Source: Tritrichomonas foetus (Eukaryota > Parabasalia > Tritrichomonadida > Tritrichomonadidae). Taken from it: DNA of 25,802 nt. Position 1 is the first letter of the stretch; the number at the start of each line of letters is the position of its first letter. The position numbers and the translations under genes were made by a program. The notes under the pieces are model-generated. The model saw only the letters and a program-made list of their open reading frames with translations, made no database searches and was not told the DNA's origin. The DNA lies in assembly GCA_001839685.1 (NCBI GenBank), contig MLAK01000570.1, positions 74,378-100,179 on the forward strand, read 5' to 3'. Shown here in pieces: positions 1 to 7,955 of the stretch.

Positions 1-75
1 AATACTAAAATAGATCGAATAATGAAATAGATCGAATAATGAAATAGATTAAATACTAAAATAGATCATATAGAG
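1..75. repeat. 17-bp AT-rich tandem repeat
   Basis: A short satellite runs from the window edge. The unit ATAGATCGAATAATGAA occurs at 10-26 and 27-43. Degenerate copies follow at 44-60 and from 61. Bases 1-9 match the end of the third unit (52-60), so the array probably continues outside the window. It lies downstream of the eS27 gene. Confidence 0.75.
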
Positions 76-177
76 AAATACAATTAAAAAGATAGCGAAA
101 ACTTTAAAGTTTGAAATAAATTTAGTAAAATTGGAAATCCATATTAATTGCATAAAAAATATTTTTCAATAGAAAGA

Positions 178-432
178 TTAGATTCTGGTCCGTTGTTCAA
201 CTCCTTCGGCCAATCTAATCTTGCCACCTGTTGGATAAGCAAGAGGAGCATTACACTCACTACATGTTACTGGAATTGTTGAATTTGAAAAAGCTGTTGT
301 GAGAGACATGCATGCGGCGCATCTTAACGACAAGTATTCGGAATCCGGGTTTGGAATTAGTTTCATTTTCTTGCATGTCTGACTTTCTTCCTCTGAGGTA
401 GGATGTAATATGTCACAGTCGAGTGTTGTCAT
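178..432 (-). CDS. RPS27: 40S ribosomal protein eS27 (RPS27)
   Basis: This 84-residue protein has the usual length of eukaryotic eS27, a small-subunit protein on the body of the 40S particle. The N-terminus keeps the DILHPTSEEE pattern (family form: DLLHPSPEEE). The zinc ribbon is complete: CAAC near residues 38-41 and CSEC near 57-60, about 15 residues apart, followed by the family signature PTGGKIRLAEG. The ATG at 432 gives a full-length product with no missing N-terminus. An AACCGTTTTTGA element lies about 73 bp upstream and may be the promoter. The gene has no intron and no frame damage. Identification rests on motif and length agreement with the family. Confidence 0.95.
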   Translation of the reverse strand: MTTLDCDILHPTSEEESQTCKKMKLIPNPDSEYLSLRCAACMSLTTAFSNSTIPVTCSECNAPLAYPTGGKIRLAEGVEQRTRI

Positions 433-926
433 GAGCTTTGTAAAAAATGATTTGAGAAAAGGGAAAAATTATTTGTAACTATTTTCTATCAATTTTTGAT
501 GCACAACCGTTTTTGATGTTTTCAAAAAATGATCAAAATCTTGACAATTTCTTTTTCATTTTTGCTTAATTTACTTTATTAACAATTTGATTAAAATTTC
601 AATATTCTGTTTGGAAACAGGCAACTTATGAATTGCCTAAATCAAGACAAGGAAATTCTGATTTTTTAAAAAGAGATTTGAGACATAAGTACAACTATTT
701 AACATTAGTTGATTTACCAAAGTTGAATTTATTTCTTATATTTTCACAGTCATTATGCAATATTTGTCATGACAATTGTGCTACAATAGTCAATATTTTA
801 TACTAATAACTACTTCACAAGGTGAAGAAAAACAAAGATAAATAACTCCCAAAAGAAATGGAATAAGCAAAAATCTATAAAATATGTTTATTAATAAAGA
901 ACTGAACAATATTTATTTTTTTCTCT
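433..926. other. intergenic, no gene seen
   Basis: About 490 bp of AT-rich sequence lie between the eS27 start and the symplekin stop. No convincing ORF or RNA gene is visible. The eS27 promoter must lie at the left end. The rest probably holds the 3' UTR and poly(A) signal of the symplekin unit. Confidence 0.5.
505..516 (-). promoter_or_regulatory. AACGGTT (Myb/M3-like) element upstream of eS27
   Basis: On the minus strand this reads TCAAAAACGGTT, about 73 bp before the eS27 ATG. It shares the AAACGGT core with elements found close to four other start sites in this window. Trichomonas core promoters are known to use a Myb-bound M3 motif and Myb recognition elements of AACG type. Function here is inferred. 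Confidence 0.35.
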
Positions 927-2885
927 CTAATTTTCGGTGGTTGCTGCCTTTTCTTCTTCTTTAGGTGCAGTATTTGTGCTGTTAAGGACATCCAAAACAT
1001 CCTGACTAATAACTGTTCTTGTTTTACTTTTATCTTTAGCAGTTCCAACCAATAATGATTGATAATCGGGATATTCTTCAATAAGATCTTTCACTTTATC
1101 AGCGGGCAAAGATAAAGCCAGTTTACACGACGTTGGCTTTGTTTCATACAAAAGCCTCTTAAGCTTCTTCCATGGTTCTTCCATTTGTGTAATATTGTTA
1201 AAAATCAGAGGCTGAACGACATGATATAAAATGTATTTATGGCTTGATGGATAAGTCTTAACCATTTGTAAAAGAGTATCCATAATTAAATGATAATATT
1301 TATTTCTAATAACTGCATCAACTGCAGAAATAGAAAGTTGATAAGTAAAGATGTCTTTTTGTTCGAAACAAAGTTCCATTGCTTCAATGGCTTTATCCAA
1401 ATATTTACCTGCAATTTCCGGTTTATGCAATTCGATTAAGAAAATGACAGGTTTAATAGGTTGGATGCTTGAAGTAAGCAAACTAGTGATTGCTCGTTTA
1501 AGTGCGTGAGATTCAAGAGTCAAAATATTTGGAAGATATTTCTTGAATTCTTCTTCAGTAAGATTTGGAATAATTGGAATTAGATATCTTGAATCGTGGA
1601 TTCGTAGGAACTGCTTCTTCAATAGTTCTACCAAATCTGGTGGCACTGAGAACTTTTTGGCGAGTTCGGAGAGATAAAAATGAAGAAGATTTGTTTTATG
1701 TTTATTTTCTGGTGCAACTTCAAGAGCTTGCGCAATTACATCGATTCCAATATGCATTGTAGGAATCTTCTGTTTTAGTTTTTCACGAAGAAGGCCTTGC
1801 TTTGGTGATTTCGCATAAACGTCCATTAAATTCAAAAATAATGAAAAATCTAAATCTAAAATAGCAAAGAATAATTCAAGATGTGGCATTGGATTTTCTA
1901 AAGTGACACTTTTTTCGAGATTTTCAACAGCAAAACGATTAATTTCCTCAATTTCATTTCCATGTTTATAATATGTGCGAATAATTTCAATAGCATGCAA
2001 ATGAACAATTTCTAAATCATGGACACAAAGGGCGAGCAGGGACCTTAAAAAGAATTCTTGGGAAGCTGGAGCTCCAGAAACATATTCATTGACAGCATTC
2101 AAAATCTTATTTGATTGTGTTGGATAATTTGAACAAAGATCGTAAAGTTGTGAATACAATTCAAGAGGAAGAAAATCAAGCGGCTTAATAAAGTCCATTA
2201 AATAATTATCATCTTCATTCAAATTTCCAATCGATGTTGAAGCAGATCCATTTGATGGAAGATTGGAGACTGGTGGAACACCTGCAACATTGCCACCAGA
2301 AACTCCTGCAGCAATTCCTCCAACAACATTTCCTCCAGCAACATTTGGTGCAACAGCGCCTGGAATAGATTGTGGCATTTGTCCAGCCATATTTACGTTT
2401 AAATTTCCAGGCATATTTGGTTGTATTGTACCTGGTAAAGCACCTGGAATGGCCTGAGGCATTGCTCCAGGAATTGTTTGAGGCATGGATCCTGGCAAAG
2501 CACCTGGGATAGCTTGTGGCATGCTGGTTGTGAGACTTGCAAGAAGATTGGAATTATTTGCCATTAAAATGTCACTCGAAACGTGTTGGTCGGCATTGTC
2601 TAAGTAAACAAGTTGTTTGAAAATTTCAATCACCAAGTTTTTATATCTTGTTTCAGAGCTTCTCACAAATTCGAATTCAGCCCATACGACCAAAAAAGGA
2701 ACTAAAATTTGGTTAATATCAATTGAATGTTTTATAGCGGCTGTTGTTGCTGGTCCTTTGCATTCTTCAAAACCGTCAAGTGTAGAATCAAATGTGTGAA
2801 TCAGCATTGCAATAAACTCACTCTGCATTTGCGGTGGAATATACTTGGATCTTTTTTGGAGCTTATCAAGAGCTTGTTCAACCAT
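927..2885 (-). CDS. symplekin, C-terminal part (separated from the N-terminal part by an insertion)
   Basis: Symplekin/Pta1 is the HEAT-repeat scaffold of the cleavage and polyadenylation machinery. Residues about 380-625 follow the symplekin C-terminal domain. DSRYLIPIIPNLTEEEF corresponds to the animal DVRFLIPVLNGLEKKEV stretch, and ETKPTSCKLALSLPADKV to RTKPQSFQVILQLPPQQL. Residues 1-110 are helical, and 122-210 are a low-complexity linker of repeated MPQAIPGALPG-like units. The reading frame stays open upstream of the first Met: codons reading DEQSLITEATVY precede it, and DEQSLI also ends the neighbouring N-terminal ORF (2963-3871). The two ORFs are therefore almost surely one gene of about 950 codons, split by an 89-bp, frame-changing insertion. 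Whether this half is made separately from its internal Met is unknown. Confidence 0.85.
   Translation of the reverse strand: MVEQALDKLQKRSKYIPPQMQSEFIAMLIHTFDSTLDGFEECKGPATTAAIKHSIDINQILVPFLVVWAEFEFVRSSETRYKNLVIEIFKQLVYLDNADQHVSSDILMANNSNLLASLTTSMPQAIPGALPGSMPQTIPGAMPQAIPGALPGTIQPNMPGNLNVNMAGQMPQSIPGAVAPNVAGGNVVGGIAAGVSGGNVAGVPPVSNLPSNGSASTSIGNLNEDDNYLMDFIKPLDFLPLELYSQLYDLCSNYPTQSNKILNAVNEYVSGAPASQEFFLRSLLALCVHDLEIVHLHAIEIIRTYYKHGNEIEEINRFAVENLEKSVTLENPMPHLELFFAILDLDFSLFLNLMDVYAKSPKQGLLREKLKQKIPTMHIGIDVIAQALEVAPENKHKTNLLHFYLSELAKKFSVPPDLVELLKKQFLRIHDSRYLIPIIPNLTEEEFKKYLPNILTLESHALKRAITSLLTSSIQPIKPVIFLIELHKPEIAGKYLDKAIEAMELCFEQKDIFTYQLSISAVDAVIRNKYYHLIMDTLLQMVKTYPSSHKYILYHVVQPLIFNNITQMEEPWKKLKRLLYETKPTSCKLALSLPADKVKDLIEEYPDYQSLLVGTAKDKSKTRTVISQDVLDVLNSTNTAPKEEEKAATTEN
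2256..2522 (-). repeat. coding low-complexity repeat in symplekin (Met/Pro/Gly/Ala units)
   Basis: The DNA encodes about 89 residues built from imperfect units such as MPQAIPGALPG, MPQTIPGAMPQ and GGNVVGG. It joins the N-terminal helical region to the C-terminal symplekin domain. Repeats of this kind usually vary in copy number between strains; that is inference here. Confidence 0.75.
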
Positions 2886-2903
2886 ATAAACTGTAGCTTC
2901 TGT

Positions 2904-3013
2904 TATTAAAGATTGTTCATCTAATTATACAGGTATAAGATTAAAAATTTTTAATAGTCATATTATTCAATATTTACATTGAATAATATGACTATTAAAG
3001 ATTGTTCATCTAA
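2904..3013. repeat. 89-bp insertion: 21-bp direct repeat flanking a 22-bp-arm hairpin, inside symplekin
   Basis: A 21-bp sequence occurs identically at 2904-2924 and 2993-3013. Between the copies is a perfect inverted repeat with arms 2950-2971 and 2978-2999 and a 6-bp loop. Beside it is a 16-bp palindrome, ATTAAAAATTTTTAAT (2940-2955). The offset of 89 bp is not a multiple of three and shifts the symplekin frame; the upstream ORF then stops at 2963-2965. Deleting one copy plus the spacer restores a continuous protein. I tried GT-AG introns at every GT and AG in reach, and none joins the two frames. The pattern fits fold-back or template-switch duplication during replication, or an assembly error. 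Confidence 0.85.
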
Positions 3014-3871
3014 ATCTTCAGCTGGTCCTTCAATGAGAATAGCAATAAGATCATCAATTGTATCGGGTTTTCGATAGCCTTCGATTTTAGTGAAACGCTT
3101 AAAACCATCCATAACTCTTTTTGCCAGCTCGTCTGGATTTTGCTGCATTAAAAATTCTTGAGCAGCTAATCTAGTCTCAAGTGAAGTGATATTCTTTGGC
3201 TGTGGAATTTGGCTAGCCTGAGGTATTACATTATCAGATGGTAATCTGATGCATCCAATTTCTTGGAGAATTCGATTGATGTCTTTGATGGATGATCCAT
3301 ATTTATAGTTTTGGTTGAAAGGTATCAGGTCAATATCAAGCGCAATAGCTAGTGAGTCTTTTGCGCCTGGCCGAAGATTTCTTGAAATCTTACCAAGCGT
3401 TAAAAGTGCTGCAACCGTTGCTTTATCGTCAACGCAGCGTGCCTGTGAACATAAGAAAATTGCATCAAAAATTGTGATTAAAAAGCTGACTGAATAATTT
3501 GGTTTGACTACTTCGTTCGAAATTTCCTTAATAATTAGCGAGTATGCAACTGACGATGGATTTACATGCTGTCTTTCGAATAAAATTAAGGCGGTGTTGG
3601 TGAGAACTTTGAGTGATATAATTCGTAATGCGAGAGGAACAACATTGGGCTTATCTGCCCTGCGGAAAATTGTAGAAATACACGAAAAAAGCAAATTATA
3701 TGAGGCGTCTTCGATTTCTTTGTCTTTTTGAGCGCTTAATTGACCAAGGTTTTTCATATATTTTAGACAGAGCTGATAATTCGTATCTTTCGACTTGTCG
3801 AGTTCTTCTTTGAGGTGATTGATGAGTTTGGTCTCACTGTATATGATTGTCTTTTTTACGTCATTACTCAT
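2963..3871 (-). CDS. symplekin, N-terminal part (frame truncated by the insertion)
   Basis: This 302-residue ORF holds the N-terminal HEAT-type helical domain of symplekin/Pta1. Alternating hydrophobic helices run through residues 10-175, for example VVPLALRIISLKVLTNTALILF and VAALLTLGKISRNLRPGAKD. In animals this domain binds Ssu72 phosphatase. The last natural residues are probably LDEQSLI; the terminal VILFNVNIE is encoded by the hairpin insertion. The domain call depends mainly on the adjoining C-terminal ORF at 927-2885, which is clearly symplekin, and on DEQSLI being shared by both. The ATG at 3871 is the first in frame, after an AT-rich leader. If the genomic sequence is correct, the product lacks the conserved C-terminal domain. 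Confidence 0.75.
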   Translation of the reverse strand: MSNDVKKTIIYSETKLINHLKEELDKSKDTNYQLCLKYMKNLGQLSAQKDKEIEDASYNLLFSCISTIFRRADKPNVVPLALRIISLKVLTNTALILFERQHVNPSSVAYSLIIKEISNEVVKPNYSVSFLITIFDAIFLCSQARCVDDKATVAALLTLGKISRNLRPGAKDSLAIALDIDLIPFNQNYKYGSSIKDINRILQEIGCIRLPSDNVIPQASQIPQPKNITSLETRLAAQEFLMQQNPDELAKRVMDGFKRFTKIEGYRKPDTIDDLIAILIEGPAEDLDEQSLIVILFNVNIE

Positions 3872-4075
3872 TTTTGGGAAAACTTGGATATTGAAAAATC
3901 ATTCAAAATTCATTTTGTCAGATACAAAAACATTCAAAATCAAAATGACCATATGATGAAAAATTGAAAACAGCCTTTTCAATGTTCCTTATTCTATGTA
4001 CACGACCATATAAAAATTTAAAAAGTTTATGCAAAAATGGTGGAATAAATGATTTTATCAAAATAGTTTTTACAT

Positions 4076-5224
4076 TTAAGCAACTTGCAATTTGAGAAGA
4101 TTTCCTTCGAGGAGGAACTGCTGTAAAGCTGCCATTCTTTGCTTGGCTGCTGCAATCGCTTCTTTCAGTTCTTCTCTCTCTTTTCTCAATTCAATAATTT
4201 TGTGAAGTTTTTGAGCAACTTCACCTTCTGATTTTTCACGTAACAATTCTTGACGGTTATTTTGAATTGCTGCAAATCTAGGCTCTTTCTTCTGTTTGAG
4301 TTCAGCAATTTCTGCGTTAAGATCAGAGTTTTTCTTAGCAATTTCATTTTTCAGATTTTCAATTCGTTGATTAATTTCACGAATTGAGTCGAGAATACTT
4401 TGATATTCTTGTCTCATTGGTTCTGTTTGTGCATCAACGTTGCTTCTTTGTTTTCTGAGTTCCTCCAAGTCTTTTGTATTTTCTCTCATTTGATCAACTT
4501 TTTGCCTTAAATCATCAACGGTTATAGTCAATTCTTCCTTTTGTGATTGAAGCTTATCACTTTCTTCTTCGTTTGGCACGAGAACGCTAAACTGCTCCAT
4601 TGATCCACTTTGGAGATCAGATATTTCACTTTTCAGTTGCTCCAATTTGAACATGTCATTACTATGGCTGATCTTTAGCTTCTTTTCTTCTTCGGCAACA
4701 ATCATGTCAACACTATCCGACTTTTCTGCCAATTCTTTGGATTTCAATTCAAACTCAGAATTCAATTCCGTGTACATGTGGTAGTAATTTGAAAACTCAC
4801 GAATTGAGTCAGCAAGTTTCTGAAGGGCTCCCTCGTTGGCTCCTTCGTCTTTGACCGGTAAAAGTGCTTCGCGATCAGAATCGTCGAGTTTAGAGAGAAG
4901 CCTTTCGTACTCCTCTTTATACTGGTCGCCTTGCATACAGTAAAACATGAGGCTGGTCAAATTTTCGATCTCATCGAAATCTAAATTCAATAACTTTTCA
5001 AGATCTATTTGGATTTCCGTATTTTTGGTGTTCATTTGCAAGTAACGAACCATTGAACGTATTTGCATACTTTCGTCTTCATCTTCTGGAGATTTATCGA
5101 ATAATTTATAATATGTATTTAAAATAGGGGACATATCGGAAAAATCTCTGTATGAAGTGACTTGAGAGTCGATTTCGCCAACAGCCTTTACAAAGTTTAA
5201 AACAGCTTCGCCGAATTCTGTCAT
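4076..5224 (-). CDS. coiled-coil protein with a helical N-terminal domain, possibly Hook-like
   Basis: I chose the ATG at 5224 (MTEFGEAVLNF). The frame is open to 5278, but the extra 18 residues (MIFYLVVNLINFLYKNIR) look like translated AT-rich leader. The 382-residue product has a globular helical domain at about 1-125, then nearly unbroken heptads to the C-terminus, rich in E, K, Q and L. Within the first domain, LTSLMFYCMQGDQYKEEYERLL resembles the last helices of the Hook/CCDC88 N-terminal domain, where a conserved helix is followed by an E-x-x-Q-x-x-I-type segment. Hook proteins link cargo to dynein and microtubules. The resemblance is weak. Other microtubule- or kinetochore-linked coiled coils with a CH-type head are equally possible, so treat the function as unknown. 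Confidence 0.6.
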   Translation of the reverse strand: MTEFGEAVLNFVKAVGEIDSQVTSYRDFSDMSPILNTYYKLFDKSPEDEDESMQIRSMVRYLQMNTKNTEIQIDLEKLLNLDFDEIENLTSLMFYCMQGDQYKEEYERLLSKLDDSDREALLPVKDEGANEGALQKLADSIREFSNYYHMYTELNSEFELKSKELAEKSDSVDMIVAEEEKKLKISHSNDMFKLEQLKSEISDLQSGSMEQFSVLVPNEEESDKLQSQKEELTITVDDLRQKVDQMRENTKDLEELRKQRSNVDAQTEPMRQEYQSILDSIREINQRIENLKNEIAKKNSDLNAEIAELKQKKEPRFAAIQNNRQELLREKSEGEVAQKLHKIIELRKEREELKEAIAAAKQRMAALQQFLLEGNLLKLQVA

Positions 5225-6195
5225 TCGAATATTTTTATATAAAAAATTGATTAAATTTACGACCAAATAAAATATCAAAAAGTATACTTTTTATTGAACT
5301 TGATTCAATAGGTTTAATGGGAAATGTGATGTGACAATATCTGTCTGGAAATATCAATAACATGCCGACCAAATAAACATATAAAATTTTGATCAATGAT
5401 TTGATTTCTTCAAAGATTTATGCACTTCATTGAGGGGTCTTTAGAAAATTTTTATATGGAATTAATATTGATAGAGTGTCTTCTTTTATCACGCAGACAT
5501 CGTTGTTATTTTTAAGATCAATTAAAAATAAGATTCGTGAAATATCTCCAAAATTTTATTCCATCTTAACCGTATCAACAATGCCTATCGAGGTAACTTT
5601 TGAAGCCACATGTTTGAAATATAATAATATTGTATTATTTCCTCAGTATCGGAAATTTTGTCTCTCGAAAGTGTTGACTTATTTTTCGTGAGTCATTCCA
5701 TATGTTTCATCATAACAAATCATTTGGTTCACAAGCATAATGATGATACACATTTGAGTTGAAATTAATAAATTAATTTATGTTGGTCATATTTAATAAA
5801 ATGGTTTTGGAATAATGTGATCACAATGTTTCTTCAATTTAATGAAGAAAGAAGGTGAAGCAATGACAATTCAACCATGCAGTCATAAAATATCTGAAAT
5901 TTACCTAGTTCTTCAATTGACGATGCAATAAATCAAAAATAAATTTGACTTAGCTTTTGATATTCCAGTATTTTTGCTTCTTCTTTTCCTCACATTCATT
6001 AAGCTTTGTGAATCGAAATTCTAGTCAACGATTTTAGTCTGATAACACATTAATTCAATAACACTACAAATAACATAACGTTAGTTTATGAAAATTTTCA
6101 CAAGAAAATGAAAGATTAATCTTCTTCGAAATACTAACAAAAAGACACGTAAATATTCACTGCAAAAATCAATTTTATTAATGAGGAAAGAATCA
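5225..6195. other. intergenic, one stem-loop, no gene seen
   Basis: About 970 bp separate the coiled-coil gene start from the kinase stop. The longest open frame (5476-5691) needs a GTG start and has no recognisable content. TTTCTTCA (5829-5836) and TGAAGAAA (5843-5850) form a perfect 8-bp stem with a 6-nt loop. No RNA gene is apparent. Confidence 0.5.
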
Positions 6196-7188
6196 TTAAA
6201 TAAAATCTATTTTGATTTTAGATGTATTGAAGCTTTGACCCTTCAGACTTCTTTTGTGAAGATTATTTGATTCATCATTATGAATTCCTATTTTTTCAAT
6301 ATAATTAGTCATAGCATCAATCATATTAAGATTTGTATTCGGAAAATAAACTTGTTTTGAAATAAAGAGTTCATAAATTGCTTCAAATGATGGTCGTTTG
6401 GTTGGATCTTGTTCCCAACATGATTCAATTAATTGATGAAGCGGTTTTGGACAGTTTTGTGGTATGATTGGCCTTTGACCACCAAAAACATCCATCATGA
6501 TTCGAACTGGCTCAAGACCTTTAAAAGGAAGTTTTTCTGTTAGCATTTCATATAAAATCATTCCATAACTATAAACATCAATTTTTTCGGTATAATTATC
6601 ATCTTCAAACATTTCAGGGGCCATCCAATTTGGTGTTCCAACAGATCCTAATAACTGGTCACTACCAACATTATATTTGGATAATCCAAAATCAATAATT
6701 TTTGGAAGTAAGCTATCATCAAGAAGAATATTGGCTGATTTAAGATCTCTATGTATGACACCTTGTTTATGTACAGAAATCATTCCATAAGCAATACCTA
6801 TTGCTATCAAACTTTTATGTGTACTATTTAGAGATGGTGCCCCAGGCTGATGATAAATTGCATCATAAAGTGATCCTTTAGGAATATATTCAGTGACAAC
6901 AAAAGGTGGAACAAGTGAGGAATATCCTAAAAAAGATAATACAAAAGGATTATTTAAACTACTTAATATTTTAACTTCACGACAGAAATAAACTTTATCT
7001 TTACCATTTAGTTGTTTGGCATGAAGAATTTTAATTGCAGCTTGTTGATTTGTTGGAATATGCACTGCAATAAAAACTTCAGCATATGATCCTCTTCCAA
7101 TACTTTTTCCAATTTTAAATTCATTGTAATTTACTTGGAAATCTTCGATTGGTTTCAAGATATCATTAATTTCAAAATCGGAATTCAT
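6196..7188 (-). CDS. protein kinase, TKL-like
   Basis: This is a complete 330-residue Ser/Thr-type kinase with all catalytic elements. The Gly loop GRGSYAEV is at 31-38, the VAIK-type lysine K53 (AAIK), and the helix-C glutamate near 71 (CREVKIL). The catalytic loop HRDLKSAN is at 146-153, DFG at 166-168, GTPNWMAPE at 184-192 and DVYSYGMILYE at 204-214. A conserved arginine lies in DPTKRPSF. The HRDLKSANIL and GT-x-x-WMAPE pattern is typical of tyrosine-kinase-like (TKL) kinases, a family much expanded in trichomonads. The kinase domain fills residues 25-275. A short basic tail of about 55 residues follows, with no recognised domain, so substrate and pathway cannot be inferred. It shares a 92-bp divergent promoter with the Mis12 gene. 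Confidence 0.93.
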   Translation of the reverse strand: MNSDFEINDILKPIEDFQVNYNEFKIGKSIGRGSYAEVFIAVHIPTNQQAAIKILHAKQLNGKDKVYFCREVKILSSLNNPFVLSFLGYSSLVPPFVVTEYIPKGSLYDAIYHQPGAPSLNSTHKSLIAIGIAYGMISVHKQGVIHRDLKSANILLDDSLLPKIIDFGLSKYNVGSDQLLGSVGTPNWMAPEMFEDDNYTEKIDVYSYGMILYEMLTEKLPFKGLEPVRIMMDVFGGQRPIIPQNCPKPLHQLIESCWEQDPTKRPSFEAIYELFISKQVYFPNTNLNMIDAMTNYIEKIGIHNDESNNLHKRSLKGQSFNTSKIKIDFI

Positions 7189-7280
7189 TTTGACAATTTC
7201 TCAAACTTTTTGAATTATTGGACCATTTATAAATTTTATGGTGAATCCTGACCGTTTATTAATTCCAAAATCTCTCTCAG
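7189..7280. promoter_or_regulatory. divergent promoter between kinase and Mis12 genes
   Basis: Only 92 bp separate two start codons facing away from each other, so both promoters must lie here. It holds GACCGTTTATTAA (7250-7262), 18 bp before the Mis12 ATG and 61 bp before the kinase ATG. TCTCTCAGATGG and TGTCAAAATG, both TCA-type Initiator-like, directly precede the two start codons. Coordinated expression is inference. Confidence 0.55.
7250..7262. promoter_or_regulatory. GACCGTTTATTAA element (Myb/M3-like)
   Basis: This 13-mer is identical to 16935-16947 and has a two-mismatch relative at 14038-14050. It lies in the divergent kinase/Mis12 promoter. The reverse strand reads AAACGGTC, a Myb-type AACGG core. 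Confidence 0.5.
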
Positions 7281-7955
7281 ATGGATTTGAACACATATTC
7301 TAATCCAAGAGTTCGAAGCTTCTTTAATTTCGATCCCGTAGAGTTTGCTGACGATGTTGTTTGCGCTCTTTCAACATATATTTATCATGGAATCGAATCT
7401 ATTAAATCCCTTTTGAATAATGTTCAAGTTTCTGAAAAAGACAAAGCATTATTTATTCAAAGATTAACTTCAGAAATGCAAAGTTCGCTTGATGAAAACG
7501 CTGATAAATTCGAATTGTACATTATGCGAAACATTTTCGATATATCTGTAACTGTTGATCTAACATCGGCAATTGCTACACCAAGAAAAATTGGAACACC
7601 AAGTAGAAGTATCCAAATGAATGATCAAGAAGAAGAAGAAGTCTCAGAAGATGAACTTAATGAAGAATTGAAAAGACTTTACAATGAAATTCAAAAAGCA
7701 CAAGAGAAAAGAGTTCAATTACTTACATCAATTAAAACAAACAAAGCAAAATTAAACGAAGCCAAACAACTCGTCGAACGTTTACCAAAAATAAACGAAA
7801 TTGTAAATATGGCAAATCAGCTTCCAACAAAAAACATTGAAGATTTAGGAAGACGTTTACAGAATTTATTAGAAAAAGCAAAAGAGGTGGCTGCTAAAAC
7901 TCTTGATGAAAAGAAAAGAATCGAGTTTGAAAAGGCTGCTTTCCAGTTCGATTAA
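7281..7955 (+). CDS. Mis12-like kinetochore protein
   Basis: Mis12 is a subunit of the Mis12 complex, which links centromeric chromatin to the Ndc80 microtubule-binding complex. This 224-residue product matches the family in length and layout. An N-terminal SFFNFDPVEFADDVVCALSTYIYHGIESIKSLL parallels the family's FFGFTPQ-type start and long helical hairpin. A second helix pair follows up to about residue 90 (FELYIMRNIFDI). A variable acidic linker lies at 113-125, and a C-terminal coiled coil at about 125-224. The FxF-P motif followed by two amphipathic helices is the main diagnostic sign. Trichomonad kinetochore proteins are very divergent, so this rests on pattern rather than strong identity. 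Its promoter is shared with the adjacent kinase. Confidence 0.7.
   Translation: MDLNTYSNPRVRSFFNFDPVEFADDVVCALSTYIYHGIESIKSLLNNVQVSEKDKALFIQRLTSEMQSSLDENADKFELYIMRNIFDISVTVDLTSAIATPRKIGTPSRSIQMNDQEEEEVSEDELNEELKRLYNEIQKAQEKRVQLLTSIKTNKAKLNEAKQLVERLPKINEIVNMANQLPTKNIEDLGRRLQNLLEKAKEVAAKTLDEKKRIEFEKAAFQFD

Noticed and set aside
2904..3013. Conventional intron in symplekin
   Set aside because: Every GT-AG pair I tried leaves the wrong frame, and no ACTAACACACAG-like 3' signal is present. The exact direct repeat explains the structure better.
5476..5691. 71-codon plus-strand ORF
   Set aside because: It begins with GTG, not ATG, and has AT-driven composition and no recognisable motif or promoter.
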